A stretch of DNA of 64,000 nt, from the NCBI RefSeq assembly GCF_019402665.1, contig NZ_VSST01000042.1, positions 124,001 to 188,000 of the forward strand, written 5' to 3'. Below, in pieces: positions 33,135-41,815 of the stretch (position 1 is its first letter; each line of letters opens with the position of its first letter). Source of the stretch: Bradyrhizobium canariense. GTDB lineage: Bacteria; Pseudomonadota; Alphaproteobacteria; Rhizobiales; Xanthobacteraceae. The translations under genes were made by a program, and so were the position numbers. The notes beneath the pieces were generated by a model. The model was not told where the DNA came from and ran no database searches. It saw only the letters and a list, made by a program, of their open reading frames with translations.

Positions 33135-34049
33135 TCAGTCGTTGTCGGGAAGGCCTCGCGTGGCATCGACGAAGATCGAACGCAACCAGTTCAGGTCCTG
33201 ACTGGCATCGTGCCTTCGGTGCCAATACATCGACCATTCGAAGGGATCGGACGCAAACGGCAGGTCTCGGATCGCAAGATCTTCCGCGACCATCGCGAAG
33301 GCCAGGCGCCGCGGCATGACCGATAACAGATCGGAATCCCGCAGCATGTGCGGGACCAGCAGCCAATGGGGAACGTTGATCGCGACCCGACGGGTCAGCC
33401 CTTGCCGGGCGAGAACGTCATCGACGAAGCGGAGGTCTGTCGGCGATATCGAGACCTTGAGATGCACCGCCTCGAGGAACGTCTCCATCGTAAGGGGCCG
33501 CTGCGCCAAAGGGTGGCCTTCGCGCATGACGCACACCATCCGGTCCCTCATCAGAACGACCGACTTGATCGAATTCGAATGCGCGAGACCCATCGAGATC
33601 GCAAGGTCGATTTCGTCCTTCTCCAAGGCCTCCACCGTATGCGTCGGCGAATAGTGGACGACGTCGAGCTGCGCGAAGGGGGCCGTCGTTTCCAACGTCT
33701 TGCTGACGGCGGGAAGAAGGAGACGGCTGAGAAGATCGGACAACCTCACGGAAAAGCTCCGTGTGGTGGTGATCGGATCGAAAGCGGATTCGCTGTCCAG
33801 AAGGCGCTCCAACTGCCGCAAAAGCCGCTTCACCGGCTCCGCCAGCTCGATCGCACGCGGGGTGGCCTGCATGCCGTTGGCCGTCCGGACCAGAAGCTCG
33901 TCCTTGAAGATGTGACGCAGCCTGGAGAGCGCATTGCTCATTGCGGGCTGACTAAGGCCAATCCTGTCGGCAGCACGGGTTACGTGAAGGTCTGTGAGAA
34001 GAGCGTTCAGAGCGACCAGAAGGTTGAGATCGACAGATCTGAGGTTCAT
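33135..34049 (-). CDS. LysR regulator of the catabolic operon
   Basis: The 304-residue protein starts MNLRSVDLNLLVALNALLTD, with helix-turn-helix VTRAADRIGLSQPAMSNALS. This is the NahR/NodD-like group that often activates aromatic or acid catabolism. Sensor domain features include SFSVRLSDLLSRLLLPAV. It lies directly upstream of the MFS gene on the same strand, with a 164-base gap containing a dyad, so it probably controls the downstream operon. Confidence 0.9.
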   Translation of the reverse strand: MNLRSVDLNLLVALNALLTDLHVTRAADRIGLSQPAMSNALSRLRHIFKDELLVRTANGMQATPRAIELAEPVKRLLRQLERLLDSESAFDPITTTRSFSVRLSDLLSRLLLPAVSKTLETTAPFAQLDVVHYSPTHTVEALEKDEIDLAISMGLAHSNSIKSVVLMRDRMVCVMREGHPLAQRPLTMETFLEAVHLKVSISPTDLRFVDDVLARQGLTRRVAINVPHWLLVPHMLRDSDLLSVMPRRLAFAMVAEDLAIRDLPFASDPFEWSMYWHRRHDASQDLNWLRSIFVDATRGLPDND

Positions 34050-34451
34050 GACATACCGTCATTGATATCACGAATAATGCAACGGCTAAAATCCACAATA
34101 CAAATCCAGATCAATCGGCGTCAACGTCCCCTCTCGGAGAGGTCCATGTGACCAGTTTCGGAAGAATCGATCGGAGGCGGTCGAGCGGCGCGCACCGGAA
34201 CTCATAGAAGTCAGCTTGGGTGAGGCAGACTGGATCGTTCCTGCCAGCGCTGTGGAAACTCAGTCCGTAGGCGCAATGTCAATCGCGGGCGGCCTCAAAT
34301 AAAGGCCCCGGCTCAGGCAGCTCCAGCTCTGCTGTACGCTGTGGTTCGACGCAGTACACTGAAACTGCGTGAGCGGGCTGAGGCCGAAGGGGATCGGGTT
34401 AGGCAATCTCTGGCGCTTCAATCAATACGGGACCGTGGGGAATGAACTCGG
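34050..34451. other. Gene-free stretch upstream of the LysR gene
   Basis: About 400 bases of lower-GC sequence with several short frames, none with family resemblance or a good start. It contains the promoter region of the LysR gene near 34050-34090, including an AT-rich segment, and nothing else that I can recognise. Confidence 0.4.
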
Positions 34452-34847
34452 TCAGATACCGCTTTGGTTTTCGGATTCCCGGCGGCTGGAAATCCTGATC
34501 GGAGACTCAAGCAGACGCAGGCTATCGACTTCCCAAAACAGGATCCAATTCCCTTTGTTATCGAGGGGATACTTCAGAGCACTCTCCGGGCGGTACATCA
34601 TTCCGTGTTTGTGGGCTCGATTTTTCGCGACTGATGAACCAAGATATCGAGCCGCCCAGGTGACACTGGGTGGATTGACAGGACGCACTGGATCGGACGC
34701 ATAGATCAAAACATCGCATTTTTCACCGGAGAGCATGGAATCGAGGCTGTTGAATAGCTCCCAATTTCTACTGCCGAACGCAACCTTGCCTGCTCGTTGC
34801 AGTGTCCTTGTGCCCGAAAGCAAAAGTTCTCCGCGGAAAGGATGCAA
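34452..34847 (-). CDS. Hypothetical protein
   Basis: A 131-codon frame with a protein-like composition: TLQRAGKVAFGSRNWELFNS, GEKCDVLIYASDPVRPVNPP, and GNWILFWEVDSLRLLESPI. I recognise no family. The true start is unclear; ATG 34847 or an internal ATG (MLSGEKCDV) are both possible, and no ribosome binding site decides. Base composition is lower in GC than its neighbours, which suggests acquired DNA. It could be an intact small gene or a remnant. Confidence 0.4.
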   Translation of the reverse strand: MHPFRGELLLSGTRTLQRAGKVAFGSRNWELFNSLDSMLSGEKCDVLIYASDPVRPVNPPSVTWAARYLGSSVAKNRAHKHGMMYRPESALKYPLDNKGNWILFWEVDSLRLLESPIRISSRRESENQSGI

Positions 34848-35074
34848 TCCGGAAGACCTCGAAGCGGACCGGCCGATCCTCCCAGCGCCGCGATGCTGCC
34901 AGGTTCAACCTGATCCCAGGGTGCCGAGGCAGAGGATGAATCGATGGCGCAAGCAATACCGCGCTGATGTCCAGGCAATTAGCAAGATGGTCCCGCGTGA
35001 TCGCTGTGTTTCGCTCGCGAGATCCGCCTTCAAATTCGAACCGGCCATTTAGCGCATCGCGCATCACCCTGGAG

Positions 35075-35143
35075 TAGAATATCTGCAACGATCTGCGCCT
35101 CGCCGTCCGTGGTCCTGAACGGAACCCGAGTTGCGGTCGCATC
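35075..35143 (-). pseudogene. Fragment of a LysR sensor domain
   Basis: Twenty-three codons read DATATRVPFRTTDGEAQI and on, resembling TTGVPFRTSDAGTQIA in the LysR protein at 20109-21005. The frame is closed on both sides and frameshifts follow. This is too short for certainty, but the local pattern matches a decayed LysR gene. Confidence 0.35.
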
Positions 35144-35184
35144 GGTGTTTATTGTTCCAGTGTCGCCAACCTTCAGAGACGTGT

Positions 35185-35790
35185 TCAGACCGGCCCTGTG
35201 TATTCGCCTCTCGCCGGGTAGTCATTTTTGATGATGTAATCGACGGCTTGCACCATCTCACCGAAATTTGGTCGAACGAACGGCATCGACTGTACTGAAA
35301 GATAGTAGATCGTCTGATCGGGTTCGATCAAAAAAACGCCGGGCTCCGAAAACTTCGGCGGCTCCTGTATGTCGATTGAGCTTTTCCCGCGCGAAGCCGA
35401 GATATAGAGACCCCATTCGCGGGCCGCTCTTAATTCCAAACCGTAACCAACTCGCAGGTTCTTTGCCGCGATCTTTTCCGCCATCCGGCGTGCCCGCACT
35501 TCCCCGTCTGAGCTGACGGCGATCGTTTCGACGCCGCGCTGAGCAAAAGCAGGCGTCAGGCGCTCCAACTCCTTCAGGTAGTTTGCGCAAATGGGGCAGT
35601 GCAGACCGCGATAAAAGCAGACGAGAGTCAGGCGCTCTGGTTTTTCCGTAGCGAGATTGAACCGTCCATGGTCAAGAGTTTCGATGATCAGCTCCGGGGC
35701 ATTCTGGCGTGGTACGAGCATGGAAATTCCTTCGCGGAGATTCAGTGAACCTGATGGAACGGACGGGCTTACGATCTGGGGCATCGTCAT
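35185..35790 (-). CDS. AhpC/TSA-type peroxiredoxin-like protein
   Basis: The 201-residue redoxin-fold protein has VCFYRGLHCPICANYLKEL, with a CxxC pair near residues 65-68, followed by RGVETIAVSSDGEVRARR and a strand-rich C-terminal half. It is related to the AhpC/TSA superfamily; the presence of CPIC rather than a lone peroxidatic Cys suggests a thiol oxidoreductase role. It begins six bases after the TauE stop, with a GAGG site overlapping that stop, so it is cotranscribed. Confidence 0.82.
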   Translation of the reverse strand: MTMPQIVSPSVPSGSLNLREGISMLVPRQNAPELIIETLDHGRFNLATEKPERLTLVCFYRGLHCPICANYLKELERLTPAFAQRGVETIAVSSDGEVRARRMAEKIAAKNLRVGYGLELRAAREWGLYISASRGKSSIDIQEPPKFSEPGVFLIEPDQTIYYLSVQSMPFVRPNFGEMVQAVDYIIKNDYPARGEYTGPV

Positions 35791-35796
35791 TCTGCC

Positions 35797-36549
35797 TCAG
35801 AGGAAGAATGGATGAACGGCCAGTTCAAGGCCAAGAACTGCGAGGAGAATAAGGAACCAGCGTCGAAAGGTTGCGGCGCTTATGCGCTCGCGGACCATTG
35901 TCCCGACCTGCATGCCCAGCAACGCAGGAATGACCGCGAGGGCGGACAAGGTAACATTTCCAAGATGGAAAGCGCCGCCACGAGCCAAGCCCGCTGCAAG
36001 TGCAATTGTTGACACTGTGAACGACAGCCCCAGAGCCTGGATAAGATCGTCTTTGGAAAGCCCGAGAGCCTGAAGATAGGGAACGGCGGGAAGCGTGAAA
36101 ACCCCGGTTCCTCCATTGATCAACCCGGTTGTCAACCCAATGACAGGCGCCAATAGACCCTCGAAGCGCGCAGGAACCGACAATGGCTTCGCAGACAAGC
36201 CGTGCACCGCATAGACAATCAGGGCGGCACCCAATCCAACACTTGCGAATACCGTATTGGCGCTCATCAGAAGCCATGAGCCGGCGAGTGTGCCAACCAT
36301 GATGCCGAGCATCATCACCCAAAGTCTTTTCATCAGCGCCAGGAAATTCGGCCCCGTAAAGAGCTGCCAAAAATTGGTGACAAAGGATGGAATGACCAGC
36401 AGCGAAGCGGCGCTGACTGGCGACATGATCGCACTGAGGACGCCCATAGCCACGGTTGGCAGGCCCATGCCGGCCACCCCCTTGACGAACCCGGCGACGA
36501 AAAACGTCAGCGCGATAGCCAGAACATGCGACGAAAGATAATCACTCAT
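35797..36549 (-). CDS. TauE/SafE family sulfite/organosulfonate exporter-like protein
   Basis: The 250-residue membrane protein has seven or eight hydrophobic helices, with GFVKGVAGMGLPTVAMGVL near 17 and the repeat GLTTGLINGGTGVFTLPAVPY near 140, which are the two TauE signatures. The family exports sulfite or related anions. It is the first gene of a pair with the peroxiredoxin-like gene and divergent from the LysR gene at 36796, so sulfur-linked regulation is likely. ATG 36549 gives the family's usual start. Confidence 0.88.
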   Translation of the reverse strand: MSDYLSSHVLAIALTFFVAGFVKGVAGMGLPTVAMGVLSAIMSPVSAASLLVIPSFVTNFWQLFTGPNFLALMKRLWVMMLGIMVGTLAGSWLLMSANTVFASVGLGAALIVYAVHGLSAKPLSVPARFEGLLAPVIGLTTGLINGGTGVFTLPAVPYLQALGLSKDDLIQALGLSFTVSTIALAAGLARGGAFHLGNVTLSALAVIPALLGMQVGTMVRERISAATFRRWFLILLAVLGLELAVHPFFL

Positions 36550-36795
36550 TCTGAGCCACTCGGTCTGGGCCGTATTGCGGTTGAAGACTTCGTGCAGGCC
36601 GATGGCATCCGCGCTAATATCGCCTGATGGGCTGGTGATAAATCCCCGTTCTCGCCGAGACGCCACTCTCCAATCGCTTGTGTTCTCGTCACAAATCGAC
36701 AAAAATGGCGTCGCATGATGTAGAGTACGCGCACCGGCCGAACGTCACAATTGGCCATTTCCGATGGGTGGCTTCGGCAGGGACGAAGGAAAAGA

Positions 36796-37692
36796 ATGCG
36801 CTTCGATTTGACGGACATGCGGTTGTTCCTGACCGTGGTGGAGCAAGGCAGCCTCACCAAAGGCTCAGAGACCATGAACTTGGCGCTCGCTTCCGTGAGC
36901 GAACGCATTTCCGGAATGGAATCTTCGCTTGGCGCGCAGCTCCTGGAACGAAATAGGCGTGGGGTCACTACGACTGCGGCCGGTAACGCCCTCGTTCGCC
37001 ATGCCCGCTTGATCCTGGACCAAGTCGAGCAGATGCGTGGAGAACTGCGCACCTATGGCACTGGCCTGAAAGGGCGCATCAGGCTGTTGTCCAACACGGC
37101 TGGGTTGGCTGCTTTTCTACCGCATCAACTCGGCCAGTTCTTGGTAGCCTATGGGGATCTTTCTATCGATCTCCATGAACGGCCAAGCACTGAGATTGCA
37201 CTGGCCATCGCAGAAGGTCGTGCTGATTTGGGAATTGTGGCCGACATCGCAGATTTGACAGCATTGCAAACTCGCCTAATCGCGCAAGACCAACTCGTCG
37301 TTGTGGCGAGTGAAACGCATCGCATCAGCGATCAACGATCGATACCCTTTGCGGAAATCGTTGGTGAGCCGTTCGTCGGCTTGTCCGATGCGGCGCTGGA
37401 AGCTCATTTAGGAGAGCGCGCAGCCCGTCTAGGTCGTCAGATTTACTATCGCATTCAACTCAGGCGGATCGAGAACATCGCGATGATGGTTGAATCAGGT
37501 GTAGGGATCGCAATCTTATCGGAGGCGTCAGCAAAAGATTTGAGGCATCCTGGTTTGACGATAGTACCGCTGCAAGAACCCTGGGCGCTTAGGAAACTTT
37601 ATCTTTGCGCGCGTGATTTCTCTGCGCTCACGCCGCACGCCGGCTTGCTCGCGCAAAAGCTTATGGAGCCGGAGGTTGCCGCTCGATTATAA
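36796..37692 (+). CDS. LysR family regulator
   Basis: The 298-residue LysR protein starts MRFDLTDMRLFLTVVEQGSL, with helix-turn-helix LTKGSETMNLALASVSERIS and sensor domain beginning LKGRIRLLSNTAGLAAFL. The arrangement, divergent from TauE and peroxiredoxin-like genes, fits the group that regulates TauE-type exporters. GAAGGAAAAGA precedes ATG 36796; the longer frame from 36751 is unlikely. The intergenic region of about 250 bases would hold its binding sites. Confidence 0.88.
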   Translation: MRFDLTDMRLFLTVVEQGSLTKGSETMNLALASVSERISGMESSLGAQLLERNRRGVTTTAAGNALVRHARLILDQVEQMRGELRTYGTGLKGRIRLLSNTAGLAAFLPHQLGQFLVAYGDLSIDLHERPSTEIALAIAEGRADLGIVADIADLTALQTRLIAQDQLVVVASETHRISDQRSIPFAEIVGEPFVGLSDAALEAHLGERAARLGRQIYYRIQLRRIENIAMMVESGVGIAILSEASAKDLRHPGLTIVPLQEPWALRKLYLCARDFSALTPHAGLLAQKLMEPEVAARL

Positions 37693-38154
37693 AAACAAAA
37701 TTATGCGTATTTATCAACAATCTAGAGGCGCTAGGCAGTCTATGCCATGAAAAATGCCATGCTCCACGACTTTCCTGCTCGATTCTTCGCTTCCTCGGTC
37801 ACGCAGCGCGTCGTGCGGCCAGCGCGAAAAGATACCATCACCGCTTATCGCACGCGGCCTACGGACCCATCGTGCTTGTTGCTTCTCGCCCTTGATTCAA
37901 GATCAGCCCTCTTGCGTTTGATAAGACGCTATCGAATGAGTGCGCTTCGCTGCGGCGGTGTGGAAGGCACACAGCCAGCAAAGATCCGAGATGGTGACGG
38001 GAAGACAGCGGCGTCATGGCTCGATGCGCCAAGCCCATCCACCAGCTGGCATCGAGTCCGGCCCGTTTAGGTCCAGCAATTCGATCGACTCTTCGAAAGC
38101 CTATGTGCGCCTGCTTTTGCGGACGACATTGTGCAGCTTTGACTCCGGCGGACG
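37693..38154. other. Gene-free stretch after the LysR gene
   Basis: About 460 bases. The beginning is AT-rich and might hold a terminator, but I cannot find a clear hairpin. Several short frames are present on both strands without resemblance to known proteins. It may be debris from the events that broke the neighbouring alcohol dehydrogenase. Confidence 0.4.
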
Positions 38155-38900
38155 TCACGAGCGAACGCGGATGATCGTTTTCCCCGCGTGCCGCTCAGTC
38201 GAATTGAACGTGGCGACCGCGTCGTCCAAGGATGAAACCTTGCCGATATTTGTCTGCAGTCTTTCATCCCGCACTCGCTGAACGATCTCGGTCAGTTGGG
38301 CACGATCAGCCTCGACGACGAAGTCGATTGCTAAGCCATCGGCAGGTCGAATATCCGTCGGTCCGACGACTGTCACAAGCGTGCCGCCTGCACGGATCAG
38401 CGCTGCCGACCGCTTCTGCATATCCCCGCCAATGACGTCAAACACGAGATCGACGCCGCCGACGTCCTCCAGGGTGTCATTCACAAGATCGACGAATTCA
38501 TTTGCACCGAAGTCGAGAGCCTTCTGGCGGTCGGCGGCGCGTCCAGTGCCGATGACATAGGCACCCGCCTCTCGGGCAAGCTGCGTCACCATCGAACCGA
38601 CGGCACCGGCCGCGCGATGCCAGTCCGAGAGGCCGAATACCCGTTGACCGATTGACAGCCCCGTGGTGCCGTAGCCTAGCGCGGTGATCACACCGGCCAG
38701 TTCGTGACCGAGGATCGACGGCGTCCGGTCGCGGAAAGCCCGATCTGCCCAGGTCGAAGGCCACTCCAGTTCGGTGTTGACGAACCCCGCCGCGGGACCT
38801 GTACGACGACATCATTTATCGCCGCCTGCGGCTCAGGCCGCTCCACCAGCTGCATCCCGGCCGCTCCCGTAGCCTGGTCTGTTACCACAATTGCTTTCAT
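38155..38900 (-). pseudogene. Zinc-type alcohol dehydrogenase (medium-chain) pseudogene
   Basis: The 5' end (38900) encodes MKAIVVTDQATGAAGMQLVE. At about 38795-38800 a one-base frame change turns the expected AAGFVNTELEWPS into a different frame; the correct frame resumes with ILGHELAGVITALGYGTTGL. After VFGLSDWHR the sequence jumps to AAGAVGSMVTQLAREAG, losing about 60 residues that include part of the catalytic domain and the start of the cofactor domain. The rest, to the TERHAGKTIIRVRS end, is intact. Two lesions make function very unlikely. Confidence 0.88.
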
Positions 38901-39079
38901 CGAATTGTCTCCTCAAGTTATGTTGCAGGCGCGGAGGTCATTTCGATCTCTCACTCAATTAGTCGCCAGTTCGATGCCTTCCGCGACGAGCTTGATGTCG
39001 AATTGCTGTGTGATATCGGCGAGACCGCCGCTCGCATTCCTAGGAGCCATCGCGCGGCGAACCAGCATTTTCGTGAACT

Positions 39080-39571
39080 TCACCCGCGCGACGGTGGCGG
39101 GCGCTTCATAGCCAAAAGCTCTGTCACATCATGCAGATCATTTTCCGACGAGATGGCAATCGTCAGCCATTTCCCGTCTATGTATGTTGTGGCTTCATCG
39201 TAGAGCTTGACCAATTGCGGGCGCCAGACATAACGCCGCTCCTCAAACTTCTCTCGTTCTGCTCCGCCCATGACCACCACGGCCGAAACCCGCTTGTATT
39301 CCGGCACCAAGGTGCAGAACGCCTTGGTCTTCTTGTAGCGCAGGGACCAACCGCGGTTCTTGCCCCCGTAGAGCCAGTCCGGCGCGAAAACTCCAGGGTA
39401 GAATTCGTCAATCCAGTTCCGCAGCTCGGCCCAATACTCGAACGCATCTGGTCCGATCCATTCGCGGACGGTGCCGTCATCGGGCGGTGCTGATTTGTCG
39501 ATGATCCTGTCGCCGATTTGGGGAAGTGTCTCGCCAGCGGCTGTTACTCTCGTACCTGTACGTAACATCAT
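39080..39571 (-). CDS. DUF3788 domain protein with a borrowed 5' end
   Basis: The 163-residue protein contains a complete DUF3788 domain: DRIIDKSAPPDDGTVREWIG from residue 21, then FAPDWLYGGKNRGWSLRYKK, and KWLTIAISSENDL near the end. The family has no known function. The first 16 residues (MMLRTGTRVTAAGETL) and the DNA before the start resemble the start region of the host-attachment gene at 45300 far better than any DUF3788 protein. A recombination joint is therefore likely near residue 17. The real start may be internal. Expression is plausible but unproven. Confidence 0.7.
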   Translation of the reverse strand: MMLRTGTRVTAAGETLPQIGDRIIDKSAPPDDGTVREWIGPDAFEYWAELRNWIDEFYPGVFAPDWLYGGKNRGWSLRYKKTKAFCTLVPEYKRVSAVVVMGGAEREKFEERRYVWRPQLVKLYDEATTYIDGKWLTIAISSENDLHDVTELLAMKRPPPSRG

Positions 39572-39658
39572 CGAAAGACCTCGTCTTGATAGGCCGGCGG
39601 AGGCCGGAGGTTATGATGCGCGCGTGTCATGAACTTGCGGCGCGCCCTCAGAATGCTG

Positions 39659-40357
39659 CTAGCGCGACGCTCCCAAGCAGGGCGTCTGCATTGCGATACG
39701 GTCTACCGATGTCGGAGAGCACCGCAGGCCATCATCGAGAGGTCGAAGTTCTCGTATGACCGTCAGATCGATCTCTGCCAGGGCCTTCTTTCGAGCGAAT
39801 GTGGCCTGCTCCCGGTCAATGAACCCGGTGGCTTGTACCGAGAGAAATTGCAGGGCTTTTAGCCCAATGCAGCCAAATGCCAGAGACAGATAAGGCGCGA
39901 GAAAATCGGGTTGGTTTGCTCGGTCCCCGGAAAAGACGCCACCGGAAGCGACGCCGATAAACACCGGACGGTCCGGGAGCATTCCGACCTTCCCGGCGGG
40001 CGTCGACATCATCGTGCGATCGACGCGCAAGATTTGATCGATCCACGCTTTCAGAACCGAGGGAATAGTAAAGTTGTGCATGGGCGTCCCGATGACAATC
40101 ACATCCGCCGCTTCGACTTCCTGAACAAGCGCTTCGGAAACATCCAGAGCGCCCTTCGGTGGGGCCGCCAAGGCGGCCGGCGACGACAATGCGACCGCGT
40201 AATCAGCCATGGCGTGAGGCAAGGGTTCAGTCCCTAAATCACGCCGAGTGATGCCCGCCCCGGGCGCAACCTCGAGAAGCCTTTCGACGATCGCCGCTGA
40301 AAGCTGGCGGCTATGCGATTCCAGGCGCGGACTGACATCAATATGCAGGATGTTCAT
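39659..40357 (-). CDS. azoR: FMN-dependent NADH azoreductase
   Basis: The 232-residue flavodoxin-fold reductase has ILHIDVSPRLESHSRQLSA at the FMN phosphate site, IGTPMHNFTIPSVLKAWID near 92, and FIGVASGGVFSGD near 137. AzoR enzymes reduce azo dyes and quinones with NADH and protect against thiol stress. The C-terminal 30 residues extend beyond the family's typical end. It is third in a run of minus-strand redox genes below an AraC regulator. Confidence 0.88.
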   Translation of the reverse strand: MNILHIDVSPRLESHSRQLSAAIVERLLEVAPGAGITRRDLGTEPLPHAMADYAVALSSPAALAAPPKGALDVSEALVQEVEAADVIVIGTPMHNFTIPSVLKAWIDQILRVDRTMMSTPAGKVGMLPDRPVFIGVASGGVFSGDRANQPDFLAPYLSLAFGCIGLKALQFLSVQATGFIDREQATFARKKALAEIDLTVIRELRPLDDGLRCSPTSVDRIAMQTPCLGASR

Positions 40358-40397
40358 GTGATTGTTCCAATAGCTTCACGAGGGTGCGGGACCGAGC

Positions 40398-40943
40398 TCA
40401 GATCGAGCCGGCCGGCGTAACGGCGGGAAAGTCCTTCTCGTGATCGAACACGTTGTTGAAGAAGTTCGTCAGCGAGTACATGGCCACAAGCGCGACGATC
40501 TCGATGATGTTCGCATCGGTGTAGCCAGCATCGCGGACGGCTTTCAGATCAGCGTCGTGGACGTGGCCGCGGGTCTCAATGACTTTGCGTGCGAACTGGA
40601 CGGCAGCGTCCCGCTTCCGATCCTTGGCGTGACCCCTTCGGGCCAGAATGATGTCATCGGCCTCCAGCTTGGCCATATGTTCGGCTGTAAAGCTGTGAAC
40701 CGTCAGGCAGTAGTTGCAGCCGTTCACTTCGGAAACGGCGAGCCCGATGCTGTCTCGCGTCTTTACGTCGAGCACTTTGCTCAGGGATCCGAGCAGGGTT
40801 GCCCAGGAGTTGAACGCGATCGGACTCTGCGCGAAGGCAGCCATCATATTTGGGGTGAACCCGATGTTCTTAGTGAACGCGTCGAGAGTCGGTTTCGATT
40901 CAGGCGGCACCTGTTCCGGCTTCAGAGCGGCAATTCTTGACAT
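40398..40943 (-). CDS. AhpD/carboxymuconolactone decarboxylase-like peroxidase-related protein
   Basis: The 181-residue protein has the AhpD-like active site VNGCNYCLTVHSF (CxxC near residues 82-85 with downstream His) and the helical bundle expected of the family. Such proteins reduce peroxides through a CxxC thiol pair. Two ATGs lie in tandem at 40946 and 40943; the second is better spaced from GGAGACA. It sits between nitroreductase and azoreductase genes, in keeping with a redox-stress set. Confidence 0.85.
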   Translation of the reverse strand: MSRIAALKPEQVPPESKPTLDAFTKNIGFTPNMMAAFAQSPIAFNSWATLLGSLSKVLDVKTRDSIGLAVSEVNGCNYCLTVHSFTAEHMAKLEADDIILARRGHAKDRKRDAAVQFARKVIETRGHVHDADLKAVRDAGYTDANIIEIVALVAMYSLTNFFNNVFDHEKDFPAVTPAGSI

Positions 40944-40977
40944 CATTGTCTCCATAAGCTCTCGAGTTGATGATTGA

Positions 40978-41685
40978 TTATGCAAAGTCCAGGACATCAA
41001 CCACGGGCAAGCGTGGCTTCTGCGGCCAGTTGCCAGCTCGCTCCGGCCCAACGGTCAACAGCATGACCGGCACTTCGTCTTCGGCCAGGCCGAACTCGCC
41101 GTGCACCGCATCGGAGTCGAAACCGATCATTGGCGTTGAACCCAGGCCCAGCGAACGGGCCGCGTAGATGATCGCCGCGCTGCCAAAGGTCGCGGAGCGC
41201 ACGGCTTCGTCGCGCTGGCGCTGCGGCTGATTGTCATACAGACCGCGAGCTGGGATTTCCCACTCCGGCACCATGTGCGCCGGCATGATGCCGGCTTCCA
41301 CCACGGGCGCCAGCCGGTCGGGGACGGTGCTGGCATCGGCCAGCCTACCGATGATGATGAAGGTCACAGCCGCGTCGGTGATCGCGGGCTGATTCCAGGC
41401 GATCGGACGCAGCCGTGCCTTGGCTTCTGACGAGCGTACGGCGATGAAGCGCCAGTTCTGCAGGTGGAAGGAGGTCGGCGCGGACGTGCCGATACGCACC
41501 AGGTCGCGGATTTGGTCGTCGCTCAGCGTGGCGGTAGGGTCATAGTACTTGGCGGCACTGCGGCTCAGGATCGTTTCGATGACGGCGTTCGTCGCGAAAG
41601 CGTTTTCGCTCTTCCCGGTCTCCCCGATGATTTCGACGGCTGCGCGGGTTGCGGGTCCGGTGGTGGCAAGGCTGACGCAGTTCAT
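40978..41685 (-). CDS. Nitroreductase family protein
   Basis: The 235-residue FMN-binding nitroreductase has the phosphate-binding ILSRSAAKYYDPTATLSD near 40, SAPTSFHLQNWRFIAV near 68, and GSTPMIGFD near 177. The first 30 residues are longer than usual, so the true start may be lower, but no better site is visible. It begins the redox set nitroreductase-AhpD-AzoR, transcribed away from the AraC regulator upstream. Confidence 0.85.
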   Translation of the reverse strand: MNCVSLATTGPATRAAVEIIGETGKSENAFATNAVIETILSRSAAKYYDPTATLSDDQIRDLVRIGTSAPTSFHLQNWRFIAVRSSEAKARLRPIAWNQPAITDAAVTFIIIGRLADASTVPDRLAPVVEAGIMPAHMVPEWEIPARGLYDNQPQRQRDEAVRSATFGSAAIIYAARSLGLGSTPMIGFDSDAVHGEFGLAEDEVPVMLLTVGPERAGNWPQKPRLPVVDVLDFA

Positions 41686-41815
41686 TGGATGGCTCCCTCA
41701 TCAAGTGATTACGGAGCCTAATTTACGGGGACGAGTGATAATTTCGAGACTGGATTGGCTCAAGGTGATGCGCGAAAGGATCAAACCGCGCCTTCTGGAT
41801 CCCAAGGCGCCCGCC

